Of a DNA stretch of 43,521 bases, positions 8,090-16,006 are shown in pieces. Under the pieces are notes generated by a model that was not told the origin of the DNA, made no database searches, and worked only from the letters and a program-made list of their open reading frames with translations. The stretch is taken from positions 1 through 43,521 of the forward strand of contig JAUVWI010000024.1 of the NCBI GenBank assembly GCA_030604195.1, read 5' to 3'. The DNA is from Spirochaetales bacterium (GTDB taxonomy: Bacteria > Spirochaetota > Spirochaetia > SZUA-6 > DRHE01). Position 1 is the stretch's first letter, and every line of letters starts with the position of its first letter. The position numbers and the translations under genes were made by a program.

Positions 8090-9286
8090 ATGCAAATAGA
8101 AATCGGTGTTAAGAAAAAAAAGGGCGGCATGAGCGATATCATCTCTTCTCTGCGGGATATCAGGAAGGAGCTATACCCGCTGCGGGAAACACTGCTTGCC
8201 AACCTGGTAATGATCGGTGAGATCCCCGCACCCACTTTTAATGAAGATAAAAGGATTCAGTTTATCAAACAGCGCTTTACCGAAGCCGGACTTCAGAATT
8301 GCTCCACCGACGAGATGGGCAATGCCCTGGCAATAATACAGGGCCGGCAGGGTGATAAGAACATCGTGGTTTCAGCCCACACGGATACAATTTTCCCGGT
8401 GACCGTGGATCACACAATAACTGTGCTAACCGATTCAGTCAGGGGCCCGGGGGTCGGCGATAATGCATTGGGTTCAGCAGTAATAGTAAGCCTGCCCACT
8501 ATACTGCAACACCTGGGAATAGAGTTGGACTCCAACCTGGTACTCATGGGCTCTACCCGCAGCCTGGGGCGGGGGAATCTGGCGGGTTTGAGATTTTTCC
8601 TCTCTAACAGCGAAATTCCCATCCGGGCCGGGTTATGCCTTGAGGGAATACAGCTGGGCAGATTGAGTCACAACTCCATCGGCATGATGCGCTGCGAAAT
8701 CGAATGCACCGTACCCGAGGAATATGACTGGACCCGTTTTGGCGCAGTCGGCGCTATAATCATTATGAATGAGATAATCAATAAGATCCTTGAAATTCCC
8801 CTATCCCGGCGTCCCCACACCTCCATAGTGATCGGCTCAATTGAAGGAGGCAAATCCTTTGATACTGTTTCCACCCATGCGCTGCTCAGACTGGAAATCC
8901 ACAGCGAGTCTAATGATATGGTTAAAACAATACGCAACAGAATTGAAGATATCACCTCAGAGGTATCAGCGCAAAGCGGTGCAGTAGTAAGTATGGAAAT
9001 AATCTCCCTCAGAAGACCGGGGGGAATAAGCTTTACTCATCCGCTGGCCAGGAATGCCCGCCGCATTATTAAAGCTTTAGAGATCGAGCCGCGAAAATCT
9101 CCCAGCGCCGCGGACCTGTCAACCTTTATCGATCATAAAATCCCGGCTATAACCATAGGTATCAGCCAGGGTGAATTGCAGAGTAAATTGGGAGAATATA
9201 TAAAGATTAAACCTATGTTTACCGGAATCGCTCAACTAATCGGCCTGTTGCTGGCCATAGACCAGGGATATTGCGATGAAGATTGA
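8090..9286 (+). CDS. M20-family peptidase-like protein lacking catalytic residues
   Basis: This 398-residue protein has the M20 layout: an N-terminal catalytic-type domain, a dimerisation-type insert (about 195-300), and the end of the catalytic domain. First metal-ligand motifs are present: SAHTDT (His near 97, Asp near 99), GVGDNALGSA (bridging Asp near 124) and CLEG (acidic ligand near 185). The Glu-Glu pair expected near residue 155 is replaced within STRSLGRGNLAG. The last metal His, expected after PAITIG near 350, is not seen. It is therefore probably inactive as a peptidase or has a changed chemistry. The ATG at 8090 fits the promoter; an in-frame ATG at 8129 with AGGG upstream is an alternative. 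The 3' end overlaps the GpgS start by 11 nt, so the two are translationally linked. Role in the island unknown. Confidence 0.8.
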   Translation: MQIEIGVKKKKGGMSDIISSLRDIRKELYPLRETLLANLVMIGEIPAPTFNEDKRIQFIKQRFTEAGLQNCSTDEMGNALAIIQGRQGDKNIVVSAHTDTIFPVTVDHTITVLTDSVRGPGVGDNALGSAVIVSLPTILQHLGIELDSNLVLMGSTRSLGRGNLAGLRFFLSNSEIPIRAGLCLEGIQLGRLSHNSIGMMRCEIECTVPEEYDWTRFGAVGAIIIMNEIINKILEIPLSRRPHTSIVIGSIEGGKSFDTVSTHALLRLEIHSESNDMVKTIRNRIEDITSEVSAQSGAVVSMEIISLRRPGGISFTHPLARNARRIIKALEIEPRKSPSAADLSTFIDHKIPAITIGISQGELQSKLGEYIKIKPMFTGIAQLIGLLLAIDQGYCDED

Positions 9287-10250
9287 AGACTGGCTTAAAT
9301 CCAACACCTTTCATCACAACAGCTTCTGGGACATAAACCACCTGGTAAAGGAAAAAGAAAAAGCGGGAATATCAGTTTCTTTATGCATACCCACCTTGAA
9401 TGAGGAAAAGACCATAGGGAAAGAGATTGTGATATTCAAATCGGAACTGGCAACCCGATATCCACTGCTTGATGAAATAGCTGTGATAGACTCCGGCTCC
9501 AGCGATAAAACCAGGGAGGTGGCCGCTTCTTTCGGCGCTGATGTCTATCAGGCATCTGAAATCCTCCAAAACCTGGGAGCCAGAAAGGGAAAGGGCGAAA
9601 ACCTCTGGAAGGCCATCTACCAGTTAAAGGGAGATATTATTGTCTATATCGATGCAGATATTAAGAACATTCACCCCCGTTTTGTCTACGGACTGGTGGC
9701 GCCACTGATTTACAATCCCGGAATCAAATACGTTAAAGCCTTTTATGACCGGCCCCTGGCCTCCTCCAGGGGCGTTCGTCCTTCAGGGGGCGGCAGGGTT
9801 ACGGAAATATTGATCCGCCCCCTCTTCTCCCTCTTCTTTCCCGAACTTACCGCCCTTATTCAGCCCCTCTCCGGTGAATATGCGGTCCGGCGCGAGGTAT
9901 TGGAAAAGATCCCTTTTCCCGTGGGTTACGGTGTGGAAACCTCTCACCTGATAGATGTATACCATAAGTGGGGACTGGCAGCCATAGCTCAGACCGATCT
10001 TGATCAGCGTGTTCATCGAAACCAGACCACCATGGACCTGGGTAAGATGTCCTTCGGTATTCTACAAACATTCCTGAGCCGGGTTGAAAAATTAGGCATC
10101 CTTCATGACGTTCCCGATCTTGGTAAAACATTGAGGCAATTCCAGGTAAAGGGCAAGCTCTTACAAGAAATAAAGCATCACATATTCGAGGAAGAACGAC
10201 CTCCCATGATCGAAGTAAAAGCCTACCGGGATAAGTTCGGTATTAAATAG
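9276..10250 (+). CDS. gpgS: Glucosyl-3-phosphoglycerate synthase (GT81)
   Basis: GpgS joins glucose from an NDP-glucose to 3-phosphoglycerate, the first step to the compatible solute glucosylglycerate. The 324-residue protein has the GT-A nucleotide-sugar domain with SLCIPTLNEEKTIG near residue 35, VIDSGSSD near 70, ARKGKGENLWK near 107 (donor site region), the metal-binding DAD in YIDADIKN near 125, and the acceptor-side run PLSGEYAVRRE near 198, followed by GVETSHLIDVY, all hallmarks of GpgS and mannosyl-3-phosphoglycerate-type enzymes. Length is normal. The start overlaps the M20-like gene by 11 nt, and the next glycosyltransferase begins 15 nt after the stop, so these genes form one operon. 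No phosphatase (GpgP) gene for the second step is visible in the window. Confidence 0.9.
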   Translation: MKIEDWLKSNTFHHNSFWDINHLVKEKEKAGISVSLCIPTLNEEKTIGKEIVIFKSELATRYPLLDEIAVIDSGSSDKTREVAASFGADVYQASEILQNLGARKGKGENLWKAIYQLKGDIIVYIDADIKNIHPRFVYGLVAPLIYNPGIKYVKAFYDRPLASSRGVRPSGGGRVTEILIRPLFSLFFPELTALIQPLSGEYAVRREVLEKIPFPVGYGVETSHLIDVYHKWGLAAIAQTDLDQRVHRNQTTMDLGKMSFGILQTFLSRVEKLGILHDVPDLGKTLRQFQVKGKLLQEIKHHIFEEERPPMIEVKAYRDKFGIK

Positions 10251-10265
10251 AAGCAGGAGTTGAGT

Positions 10266-11486
10266 ATGCTGAAAACAACTATTACCATACCAACATATTG
10301 GGCGCGTAAATATGGCGAAAGAGGCAGCACTGAGGATGCCATCTTTGATCACCCCACACCTCTGGATCAGCAGGGAACCCTGCCTCGCTGCCTGGAAAGC
10401 CTGGCTGCATTAAAAGGCAAAGATTTCCGGGTACTTATTATAACCGCACCGGTAAACCAGCAGTTGGTTGACCGGGTGGAAAAGGTAGTGGAAAAGATAA
10501 TCGCGCCATTCCGCAAAGACTTTCCGGTTATCCAATTCGGTGTGAAGGAACTTGAGTCTGCGCAAAAGTTTCTGGAGAGCCGGGATTTAGAGGGCGGACT
10601 GCTGAGTTTAAAGAGTTACCCCAATATCCGCAACTGTCAGCTAATCGGCGCTCTCTTATTGGACTCTGATCTGATCGTTGCCATAGATGATGATGAAACT
10701 GTTCCTGAGGATTTTATTGATACTGCTGTTGAACTGGTAGGTTCCGATTTTGAAGGCAAAAGGATCGACGGTAAAGCAGGAATTTATCTTAACAGTGATG
10801 GGGATTATAAAATCCATGAAACTGCTGATCTGCGCAGTTCCGCGAATATCTTCATCAGGAAAGCGGCACTGATAAATGATACTTTCAGCCAGCTGCTTTC
10901 CGCTCCGGAGAGGATCGTAGAAACCCCGATTGCCCTGGGCGGCAATATGGTTTTCAGCCGTGAGTTATACACCTCAGTGCCTCATGATCCCAACATCACC
11001 AGGGGCGAGGATATTGACTACCTGATAAATTCACGCCTGCTTGGATTCAACTGGTTCTTTGACCGGAAGCTCCGGATTACCCACCTGCCCCCGAAAGCCG
11101 GCGCCGGAGACCCGCTCAATACCACACCATTGGCAAAATTACAGCAGGATGTTATCCGTTTTATCTATCAGAAAAAAAAGATCGCTCTTTCTCATAATAG
11201 GGCCGGAATTACCCCGTTAAGGGCCGGGGACCTGGGTGTATATCCGGGAGAATTCTTAAAGCCGGGACTTGAAGAGCAGGCCCTCAGCGCCCTGCAGCAT
11301 ACAAGGCCTGTCAATGTTGATGAATCCTTCTTTCCCAGGCCGGAAAAGTTGTTGGCTGGAGCCAAAAACCATAGTGATCAGGCCGGGGCCTTCTTTGATT
11401 TCGCACGTAAATGGCTGCAAATAATGGAAATTCTGGCAGCCGATTCCACCCTTAAAGAGCAACTCTTAAGGAAAAGCAGCCTTTAA
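10266..11486 (+). CDS. GT-A fold glycosyltransferase (family 2-like), third gene of the GpgS operon
   Basis: This 406-residue protein begins with the GT2-type strand TITIPTYWARKYG. It has a VLIITAP segment near residue 57 and an acidic metal site AIDDDETVPEDF near 140, followed by GEDIDYLINSRLLGF around 250, which is like the acceptor/catalytic region of processive or polymer-modifying GT-A enzymes. It is soluble, with no membrane spans. The ATG at 10266 is preferred because GCAGGAG lies 6 nt before it; a TTG at 10260 would touch that site. Lying 15 nt behind gpgS, it may glycosylate glucosylglycerate or an oligosaccharide built on it. The substrate is not deducible. Confidence 0.75.
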   Translation: MLKTTITIPTYWARKYGERGSTEDAIFDHPTPLDQQGTLPRCLESLAALKGKDFRVLIITAPVNQQLVDRVEKVVEKIIAPFRKDFPVIQFGVKELESAQKFLESRDLEGGLLSLKSYPNIRNCQLIGALLLDSDLIVAIDDDETVPEDFIDTAVELVGSDFEGKRIDGKAGIYLNSDGDYKIHETADLRSSANIFIRKAALINDTFSQLLSAPERIVETPIALGGNMVFSRELYTSVPHDPNITRGEDIDYLINSRLLGFNWFFDRKLRITHLPPKAGAGDPLNTTPLAKLQQDVIRFIYQKKKIALSHNRAGITPLRAGDLGVYPGEFLKPGLEEQALSALQHTRPVNVDESFFPRPEKLLAGAKNHSDQAGAFFDFARKWLQIMEILAADSTLKEQLLRKSSL

Positions 11487-11516
11487 TCAGAACACCTGCC
11501 TGAAAGCCTTTTTCCT

Positions 11517-11532
11517 ATTTTTACGTAAAAAT
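11517..11532. promoter_or_regulatory. 16-bp perfect palindrome, probable LacI-family operator
   Basis: ATTTTTAC and GTAAAAAT form a perfect palindrome with a central CG step, the usual symmetry of LacI-family operators. It lies 115 bp before the LacI-type gene. Its centre is 28 bp from that of the next palindrome. Confidence 0.5.
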
Positions 11533-11544
11533 GAAACATCATAG

Positions 11545-11560
11545 TATTTTCATGAAAATA
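11545..11560. promoter_or_regulatory. Second 16-bp perfect palindrome upstream of lacI-type gene
   Basis: TATTTTCA and TGAAAATA form a perfect palindrome. The embedded half-site TTTCAT or its complement ATGAAA recurs at 11531-11536, 11548-11553, 11552-11557, 11581-11586 and 11604-11609, the last being inside the promoter spacer. This points to clustered operator half-sites. Confidence 0.45.
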
Positions 11561-11594
11561 TTAAAAAATATCATGCTTTTTTTCATTAATTTGC

Positions 11595-11623
11595 TTGACA
11601 AGGTTTCATTAGCAAGATAGAAT
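11595..11623 (+). promoter_or_regulatory. Strong sigma-70 promoter of the lacI-ABC operon
   Basis: TTGACA (11595-11600, 6/6) and TAGAAT (11618-11623, 5/6) with an ideal 17-bp spacer. The predicted leader to the ATG at 11647 is about 17 nt and has no Shine-Dalgarno. Confidence 0.75.
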
Positions 11624-11646
11624 GGCTGCTAATTGATTAAAAAAAT

Positions 11647-12621
11647 ATGGCATCTATAAATGAAGTTGCCCGGAGGGCTGGAGTCAGCGCCAGCACCGTT
11701 TCACGGGTATTGAATTATCCTGACCTGGTAAAACCTGTTACCAGGGAAAGCGTGTTCTCAGCGATATCCCAGCTTGATTACTCCCCTGCCAGTAAAAAAA
11801 GCAAAAGAAATAATATAATCGGTCTGGCCGTGTCGGATATAAGAATTCCACTTGTCGGTAAAATGATGCTGGAAATTGAAGAAGAGCTCAAGGAAACACC
11901 CTATGACCTGCTCATCTTCAATATGAACACCAAGAGAGAGATCCACAAGTTCTTCCGCAAAAAATTGGGCTACAGGAAGAAATTCGACGGCCTGATAGTT
12001 TTTTCAGCAGATCTTGACCGGGAAAGCCTCGATTTTTTCCACTCCCTTGATATCCCGGTGGTTCTGCTGCAAAACCGATGTCAGGGAGAAAAATCGATAA
12101 GCACCAACAACTACCAGGGCGCCTTTGATGCGGTTAACTTCCTCATAGGCAGAGACTATAGAAATATTGCCTTTATCGGTTGGGAACCTGAAGATGACCA
12201 CCTGATAGACCGTTTTCACGGTTACAAAAATGCCATTGAAAAGGGCGGATTGCCCTTTCAAAAACACTGCACCGCCTTTTCTTTTTTGAGCACAAAAGGG
12301 GGCTATCTGGCAACTAAAGAGCTTTTCAGCAGCTGCCGTCCTGATGCTATTTTTTATGCCAGTGACAGCCTGGCCTTTGGCGGCTACCAGTACTTCCGTG
12401 AAAAAGGGATAACAGTGCCCGGTGATATCGGAATTGTCGGCTTTGATGACCTGGAGATGTCTTCGGTTTTCGCCCTTACCACCATGGACCAGTTTGTGCG
12501 GGTCAAGGCAAGAATGGCAGTCTCCTACCTTATCGACCGCCTTTCCGGCAAATTGCCCAAGCCATTGGATGAGGAAATCTGGATCAGCCCCAAATTAGTT
12601 ATCAGGGGATCAACTAGGTAA
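11647..12621 (+). CDS. LacI family transcriptional regulator
   Basis: This is a 324-residue repressor. An N-terminal helix-turn-helix at about residues 3-22 (INEVARRAGVSASTVSRVLN) is followed by a hinge and a periplasmic-binding-protein-like effector domain with the usual GLAVSDIRIPL strand near 58 and VGFDDLEMSSVFALTTMDQ near 268. Length is typical (about 330). It is the first gene of an operon with a sugar-binding lipoprotein and two permeases, so it probably senses the imported sugar or a derivative. Two 16-bp palindromes and clustered TTTCAT half-sites upstream suggest autoregulation. The start codon has no Shine-Dalgarno. Its neighbours make glucosylglycerate or a related glucoside a plausible effector, by analogy with the E. 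coli ycj cluster; this is inference. Confidence 0.92.
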   Translation: MASINEVARRAGVSASTVSRVLNYPDLVKPVTRESVFSAISQLDYSPASKKSKRNNIIGLAVSDIRIPLVGKMMLEIEEELKETPYDLLIFNMNTKREIHKFFRKKLGYRKKFDGLIVFSADLDRESLDFFHSLDIPVVLLQNRCQGEKSISTNNYQGAFDAVNFLIGRDYRNIAFIGWEPEDDHLIDRFHGYKNAIEKGGLPFQKHCTAFSFLSTKGGYLATKELFSSCRPDAIFYASDSLAFGGYQYFREKGITVPGDIGIVGFDDLEMSSVFALTTMDQFVRVKARMAVSYLIDRLSGKLPKPLDEEIWISPKLVIRGSTR

Positions 12622-12670
12622 TACCAGGATTTTCCTGGAAAAAAATAAATAAACCTTAAGGAGGTTTAAA

Positions 12671-14044
12671 ATGAAAAAAGCAGGTTTAATTCTAGTTCTT
12701 CTTATTGCACTTACGGCTCTAGTGTTTTTTAACACTGGCTGTAAGCCAAAAGAGGTAGCTAAGGAACCGGTGAAAATCGAGTTCTGGACCACAGAAACAC
12801 AGTCCGACCGTATGGCCACCATTCAGCTTCTGGCCGACACCTTCCAGGCTACCAACCCGGGTATCGAGGTAGTGGTTGTACCGGTTGATGAGAATGACAT
12901 GCCCAAGCAGATTGCTTCCGCTTCGGCAGCCGGACGAATGCCCGCTTTGGGTGAGTTCAGCTCCGACAATGCCCTGGCCTTCGGCGCCGAAAACATACTG
13001 GATGTTGATGCCGCGACCGCGATTATCAATTCCGTGGGTAAAAATGAGTATTACGCCGGCACCCTTAAACTGCTGGAAAGCTCCGCCGGCAAATACTATG
13101 CCATGCCCTATCACGGCTGGATCCAGGGCATCTGGTACCGCAGTGACTGGTTCAAAGAGGCCGGCCTGGCGCCCCCAACTACCTGGGAAGCCTTTGAAAA
13201 AGCGGCCAAACACTTCTACCAGCCGGACAAGAATCAGTACGGCATCCTGGTAGGAACCAAGGCAGAGAATTTTACAGAACAGTGTTTTACTCCCTTTGCC
13301 CTCTCCAACAATGCCTCGCTCTTTGACAAGAACGGCAACCTGACCTTCAACACACCGCAGATGAAAGAGGCGGTCGAGTTCTATGCCAAAATGGCCAAGT
13401 ATAATCCCCCCGGACCACAGACCTGGAGGGCCAGAGATTACTACATGCAGGGAAAAATGGCAGGCTTCTTCTACTCCACCTATATCATGGATGACCTGGC
13501 CCTGGCTCAAGATATGGCAGGATCACTTACCGGTGAGCACTTTGCCGACCTGACCGGCGGTGATTTCGACCCCGAACTGGCCAATAAAACCGCGTTTGCC
13601 CCCATGCTTGCCAACAAGACACCCTCCGGTTTCGGCGTTGTGGTCTCCCTGGGTTTTTTCAAGCAGGATGACCCGGCAAATACCGAAGCCGCCAAAAAAT
13701 TTGTTGAGTTTCTCTATACGGATGATGCCTACATAACCTTCCTGCACATGGCGCCCGGCGGTATGTACCCGATGCTCAAAAAAATAGCCGCCAGTGAAGA
13801 GTTCCTGAATGACCCCAAGGGCATCTACAAGCAGTATGGCAAAGCTAAGATGGCTGAGATAGTTTCCGGTCTGGAAAACCTGATGCGCTTCGATGTAGTA
13901 GAAGGCAACCTTATCAAGGCTTACGGCAAAGTATCCACCCAGCAGATAATTCCCCAGATGATGTACAAGATCACCCAGGAGGGAGTATCTGTAGATAAAG
14001 CCATGAGCTGGGCTGAAGCAGAAATGAAAAAAGCTATTGAATAA
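12671..14044 (+). CDS. Sugar ABC transporter substrate-binding lipoprotein (family 1, MalE-like)
   Basis: This 457-residue protein has a lipoprotein signal peptide: Lys-Lys at 2-3, a hydrophobic core, and lipobox FNTGC with the acylated Cys at 24. The mature part is a family 1 solute-binding protein, opening with VKIEFWTTETQSDR and containing the typical domain strands (GIWYRSDWFKEAGL, PPTTWEAFEKA). It would capture an oligosaccharide or glycoside outside the inner membrane and hand it to the two downstream permeases. A strong AAGGAGG precedes the ATG by 7 nt. A stem-loop at 14063-14088 separates it from the permease genes, a common way to obtain excess binding protein. The sugar is not deducible from sequence. 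Confidence 0.92.
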   Translation: MKKAGLILVLLIALTALVFFNTGCKPKEVAKEPVKIEFWTTETQSDRMATIQLLADTFQATNPGIEVVVVPVDENDMPKQIASASAAGRMPALGEFSSDNALAFGAENILDVDAATAIINSVGKNEYYAGTLKLLESSAGKYYAMPYHGWIQGIWYRSDWFKEAGLAPPTTWEAFEKAAKHFYQPDKNQYGILVGTKAENFTEQCFTPFALSNNASLFDKNGNLTFNTPQMKEAVEFYAKMAKYNPPGPQTWRARDYYMQGKMAGFFYSTYIMDDLALAQDMAGSLTGEHFADLTGGDFDPELANKTAFAPMLANKTPSGFGVVVSLGFFKQDDPANTEAAKKFVEFLYTDDAYITFLHMAPGGMYPMLKKIAASEEFLNDPKGIYKQYGKAKMAEIVSGLENLMRFDVVEGNLIKAYGKVSTQQIIPQMMYKITQEGVSVDKAMSWAEAEMKKAIE

Positions 14045-14062
14045 TCAATAAACAAAATTTTG

Positions 14063-14088
14063 AGGATGGGGCGCTCCTGCCCCATCCT
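14063..14088 (+). terminator. Intra-operon hairpin after the binding-protein gene (attenuator or mRNA stabiliser)
   Basis: AGGATGGGGC (14063-14072) and GCCCCATCCT (14079-14088) are perfect 10-bp arms with a 6-nt loop, followed by TGTTTT. It looks like a partial rho-independent terminator between the binding-protein and permease genes, giving graded expression. Confidence 0.7.
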
Positions 14089-14121
14089 TGTTTTAATTAA
14101 CAGCAGTTTAAGGAGACGGAT

Positions 14122-15000
14122 ATGGCCATAGCAAAAAGTTTTTCCCTGGAACGGGATGAAGCCCGTTTCGGTTGGAAATTGATAATGCCGGCGATTATTG
14201 TTATCGGCGGGCTTATTATCTACCCCATCCTTTACAATATCTACCTGAGCTTCTTCGAGGTTAAGATGGCCGGAGATAATATTTTTATAGGAACGGCCAA
14301 CTATGCTAACGTTCTCACCGATCCCACTTTCTGGCGGTCAGTGGCGACTACCTTTATCTATGTATTCGCCACCACCCTGGGCACAACCCTGCTGGGTGTG
14401 GGCGTTGCCCTTGCTATGAACAAGGAATTTCCCCTGCGCGGGGTGGTAAGAGCTTTGATCCTGCTGCCCTATGTGGCGCCGGTAATATCGGTTGTCTTTT
14501 CCTGGCAGTTTTTCTTCGACCCGGTGCAGGGCATATTCATGCACCTGACCGTAGAGATGCTGCATATCTTCAAAGAGAGATTCAACCTGATAGGTTCCCC
14601 ACGTTCTGCAATATGGATAGCCATTATCTTTAATATCTGGAAAAACTTCCCCTTTACCTACCTGATGATCCTCTCCAAGCTGCAGGCCATAAATACCACC
14701 TACTACGAAGCTGCTGACATAGACGGCGCCTCATCCTGGCAGAAGTTCTGGAATATCACCATGCCGGAGATCTTCTTCGTATTGGGCGCCATTGTAATCC
14801 TCAGGATTATCTGGAACTTCAATAAGTTCGAAGAGGTTTACCTGCTTACTGATAATGTCAAGGTGCTTTCAGTATACACCTACTTCAAGGCCTTTACCGG
14901 GGCTATGGACCAGGGGCAGGGCGCCTCCCTGGCCTTGATCCAATTCCTGCTCTTGGTCGGCTTTATTCTATTTTACGTAAAGAGGGTATTAAAATGGTAA
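14122..15000 (+). CDS. Sugar ABC transporter permease (MalF-like)
   Basis: This is a 292-residue integral membrane protein with about six transmembrane segments. The EAA loop, which docks the ATPase, is clear near residues 195-215 (EAADIDGASSWQKFWNITMPE). The first segment (about 19-40) follows a charged N-terminus. It forms the translocation pore with the MalG-like partner, whose start overlaps its stop by 7 nt. AAGGAG lies upstream of the ATG. No ATPase gene is present in the window, so a shared MsmX/UgpC-type ATPase encoded elsewhere is expected. Confidence 0.92.
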   Translation: MAIAKSFSLERDEARFGWKLIMPAIIVIGGLIIYPILYNIYLSFFEVKMAGDNIFIGTANYANVLTDPTFWRSVATTFIYVFATTLGTTLLGVGVALAMNKEFPLRGVVRALILLPYVAPVISVVFSWQFFFDPVQGIFMHLTVEMLHIFKERFNLIGSPRSAIWIAIIFNIWKNFPFTYLMILSKLQAINTTYYEAADIDGASSWQKFWNITMPEIFFVLGAIVILRIIWNFNKFEEVYLLTDNVKVLSVYTYFKAFTGAMDQGQGASLALIQFLLLVGFILFYVKRVLKW

Positions 15001-15956
15001 TAACAAAAAAATCTATTCCCCGCAGCATCGGTTTTACACTTTTAATCCTGGCAATTGTTTTATTTACCATTTTTCCCTTTGTGCAAATGCTCTCTCTATC
15101 GCTGAAACACCAGTTTGACTGGGGAAATCCCTCGCTAATTCCCCGTAAGATTAACCTGGAGGCCTATAAAGAGCTGTTGAATATCGGCCAGCAGGCAAAG
15201 GATGTGCCTGAAACGGTGAAACGCCTGCTGGATAATCCTGACCTCACTGCCGATCAGAAAAAACAGATCCTGGCCAAGTACAAGGATAGCGGCGATGTAT
15301 TTCCCTTTTTAAAATACTTTAGAAATTCGATCCTGCTCTCCCTTTCCGCCGCGTTTTTTTCTCTGATCATTGCGGTATTGGGGGCTTACTCATTCAGCAG
15401 GGTGCGTTACCGGGGCCGGGCCTATATCCAGAGGGGGGTACTCTTCGTTTACATGTTCGGGGGTATCCTGATATTGATTCCCATGTACCAGATGGCGGTC
15501 AAGAGCGGCCTGGCTTCCACCCAGACCGGCACCTTTATTTCCATATTGGTAATCTACATGGTCCAGACCCTGCCGGTTTCCCTTTACATGCTGGGTAATT
15601 ACTTCCGTACCATCCCCTATTCTATTGAGGAGGCGGCCATGATTGACGGCTGCACCCGTATGGGCACCATCCGGAAGATAATTGTGCCCCTTTCACTGCC
15701 TGCTCTCTCAACGGTATTTATCTATGCCTTTATGATCGCCTGGAATGAGTATCTCTTTGCCTCAGTCTTTCTTAAATCATATAAAGAACTCTATACCCTG
15801 CCCATAGGCTTGAAATCCCTCTTTGTATCCAAGAATGCTATCTGGGACCGGATTATGGCTGCTTCCGTTTGTACAGCTATTCCCGTCGTGGCCATGTTCA
15901 TGCTGGTGCAGAAGAACCTGGTCGGGGGACTTACCTCAGGGGGTGTTAAAGAGTAG
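14994..15956 (+). CDS. Sugar ABC transporter permease (MalG-like) with extended first loop
   Basis: This 320-residue membrane protein is the second permease. The EAA loop is at about 212-236 (EEAAMIDGCTRMG, then IVPLSLP). It is longer than most MalG-type permeases (270-290 residues) because of a charged insert at about residues 65-100, between the first membrane span and the next, rich in Lys and Asp (VKRLLDNPDLTADQKKQILAK region), which should lie outside the membrane and may contact the binding protein. The start overlaps the upstream permease, indicating translational coupling. It is the last transport gene; the next gene on the same strand begins about 50 nt later. Confidence 0.92.
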   Translation: MVITKKSIPRSIGFTLLILAIVLFTIFPFVQMLSLSLKHQFDWGNPSLIPRKINLEAYKELLNIGQQAKDVPETVKRLLDNPDLTADQKKQILAKYKDSGDVFPFLKYFRNSILLSLSAAFFSLIIAVLGAYSFSRVRYRGRAYIQRGVLFVYMFGGILILIPMYQMAVKSGLASTQTGTFISILVIYMVQTLPVSLYMLGNYFRTIPYSIEEAAMIDGCTRMGTIRKIIVPLSLPALSTVFIYAFMIAWNEYLFASVFLKSYKELYTLPIGLKSLFVSKNAIWDRIMAASVCTAIPVVAMFMLVQKNLVGGLTSGGVKE

Positions 15957-16006
15957 AAACTGCCTGTTGACCTAGTGTTACCCACTCTGATAAGCTGTTG
16001 AGGCCT

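Noticed and set aside
11449-11471. Terminator at the end of the gpgS operon
   Set aside because: CTTAAAGAG/CTCTTAAG is mostly inside the coding end and is followed by a purine-rich stretch, not a T-run.
12719-13510. Long minus-strand open frame (263 codons)
   Set aside because: It lies entirely over the sugar-binding lipoprotein gene, whose protein is clearly real; the antisense frame has no recognisable features.
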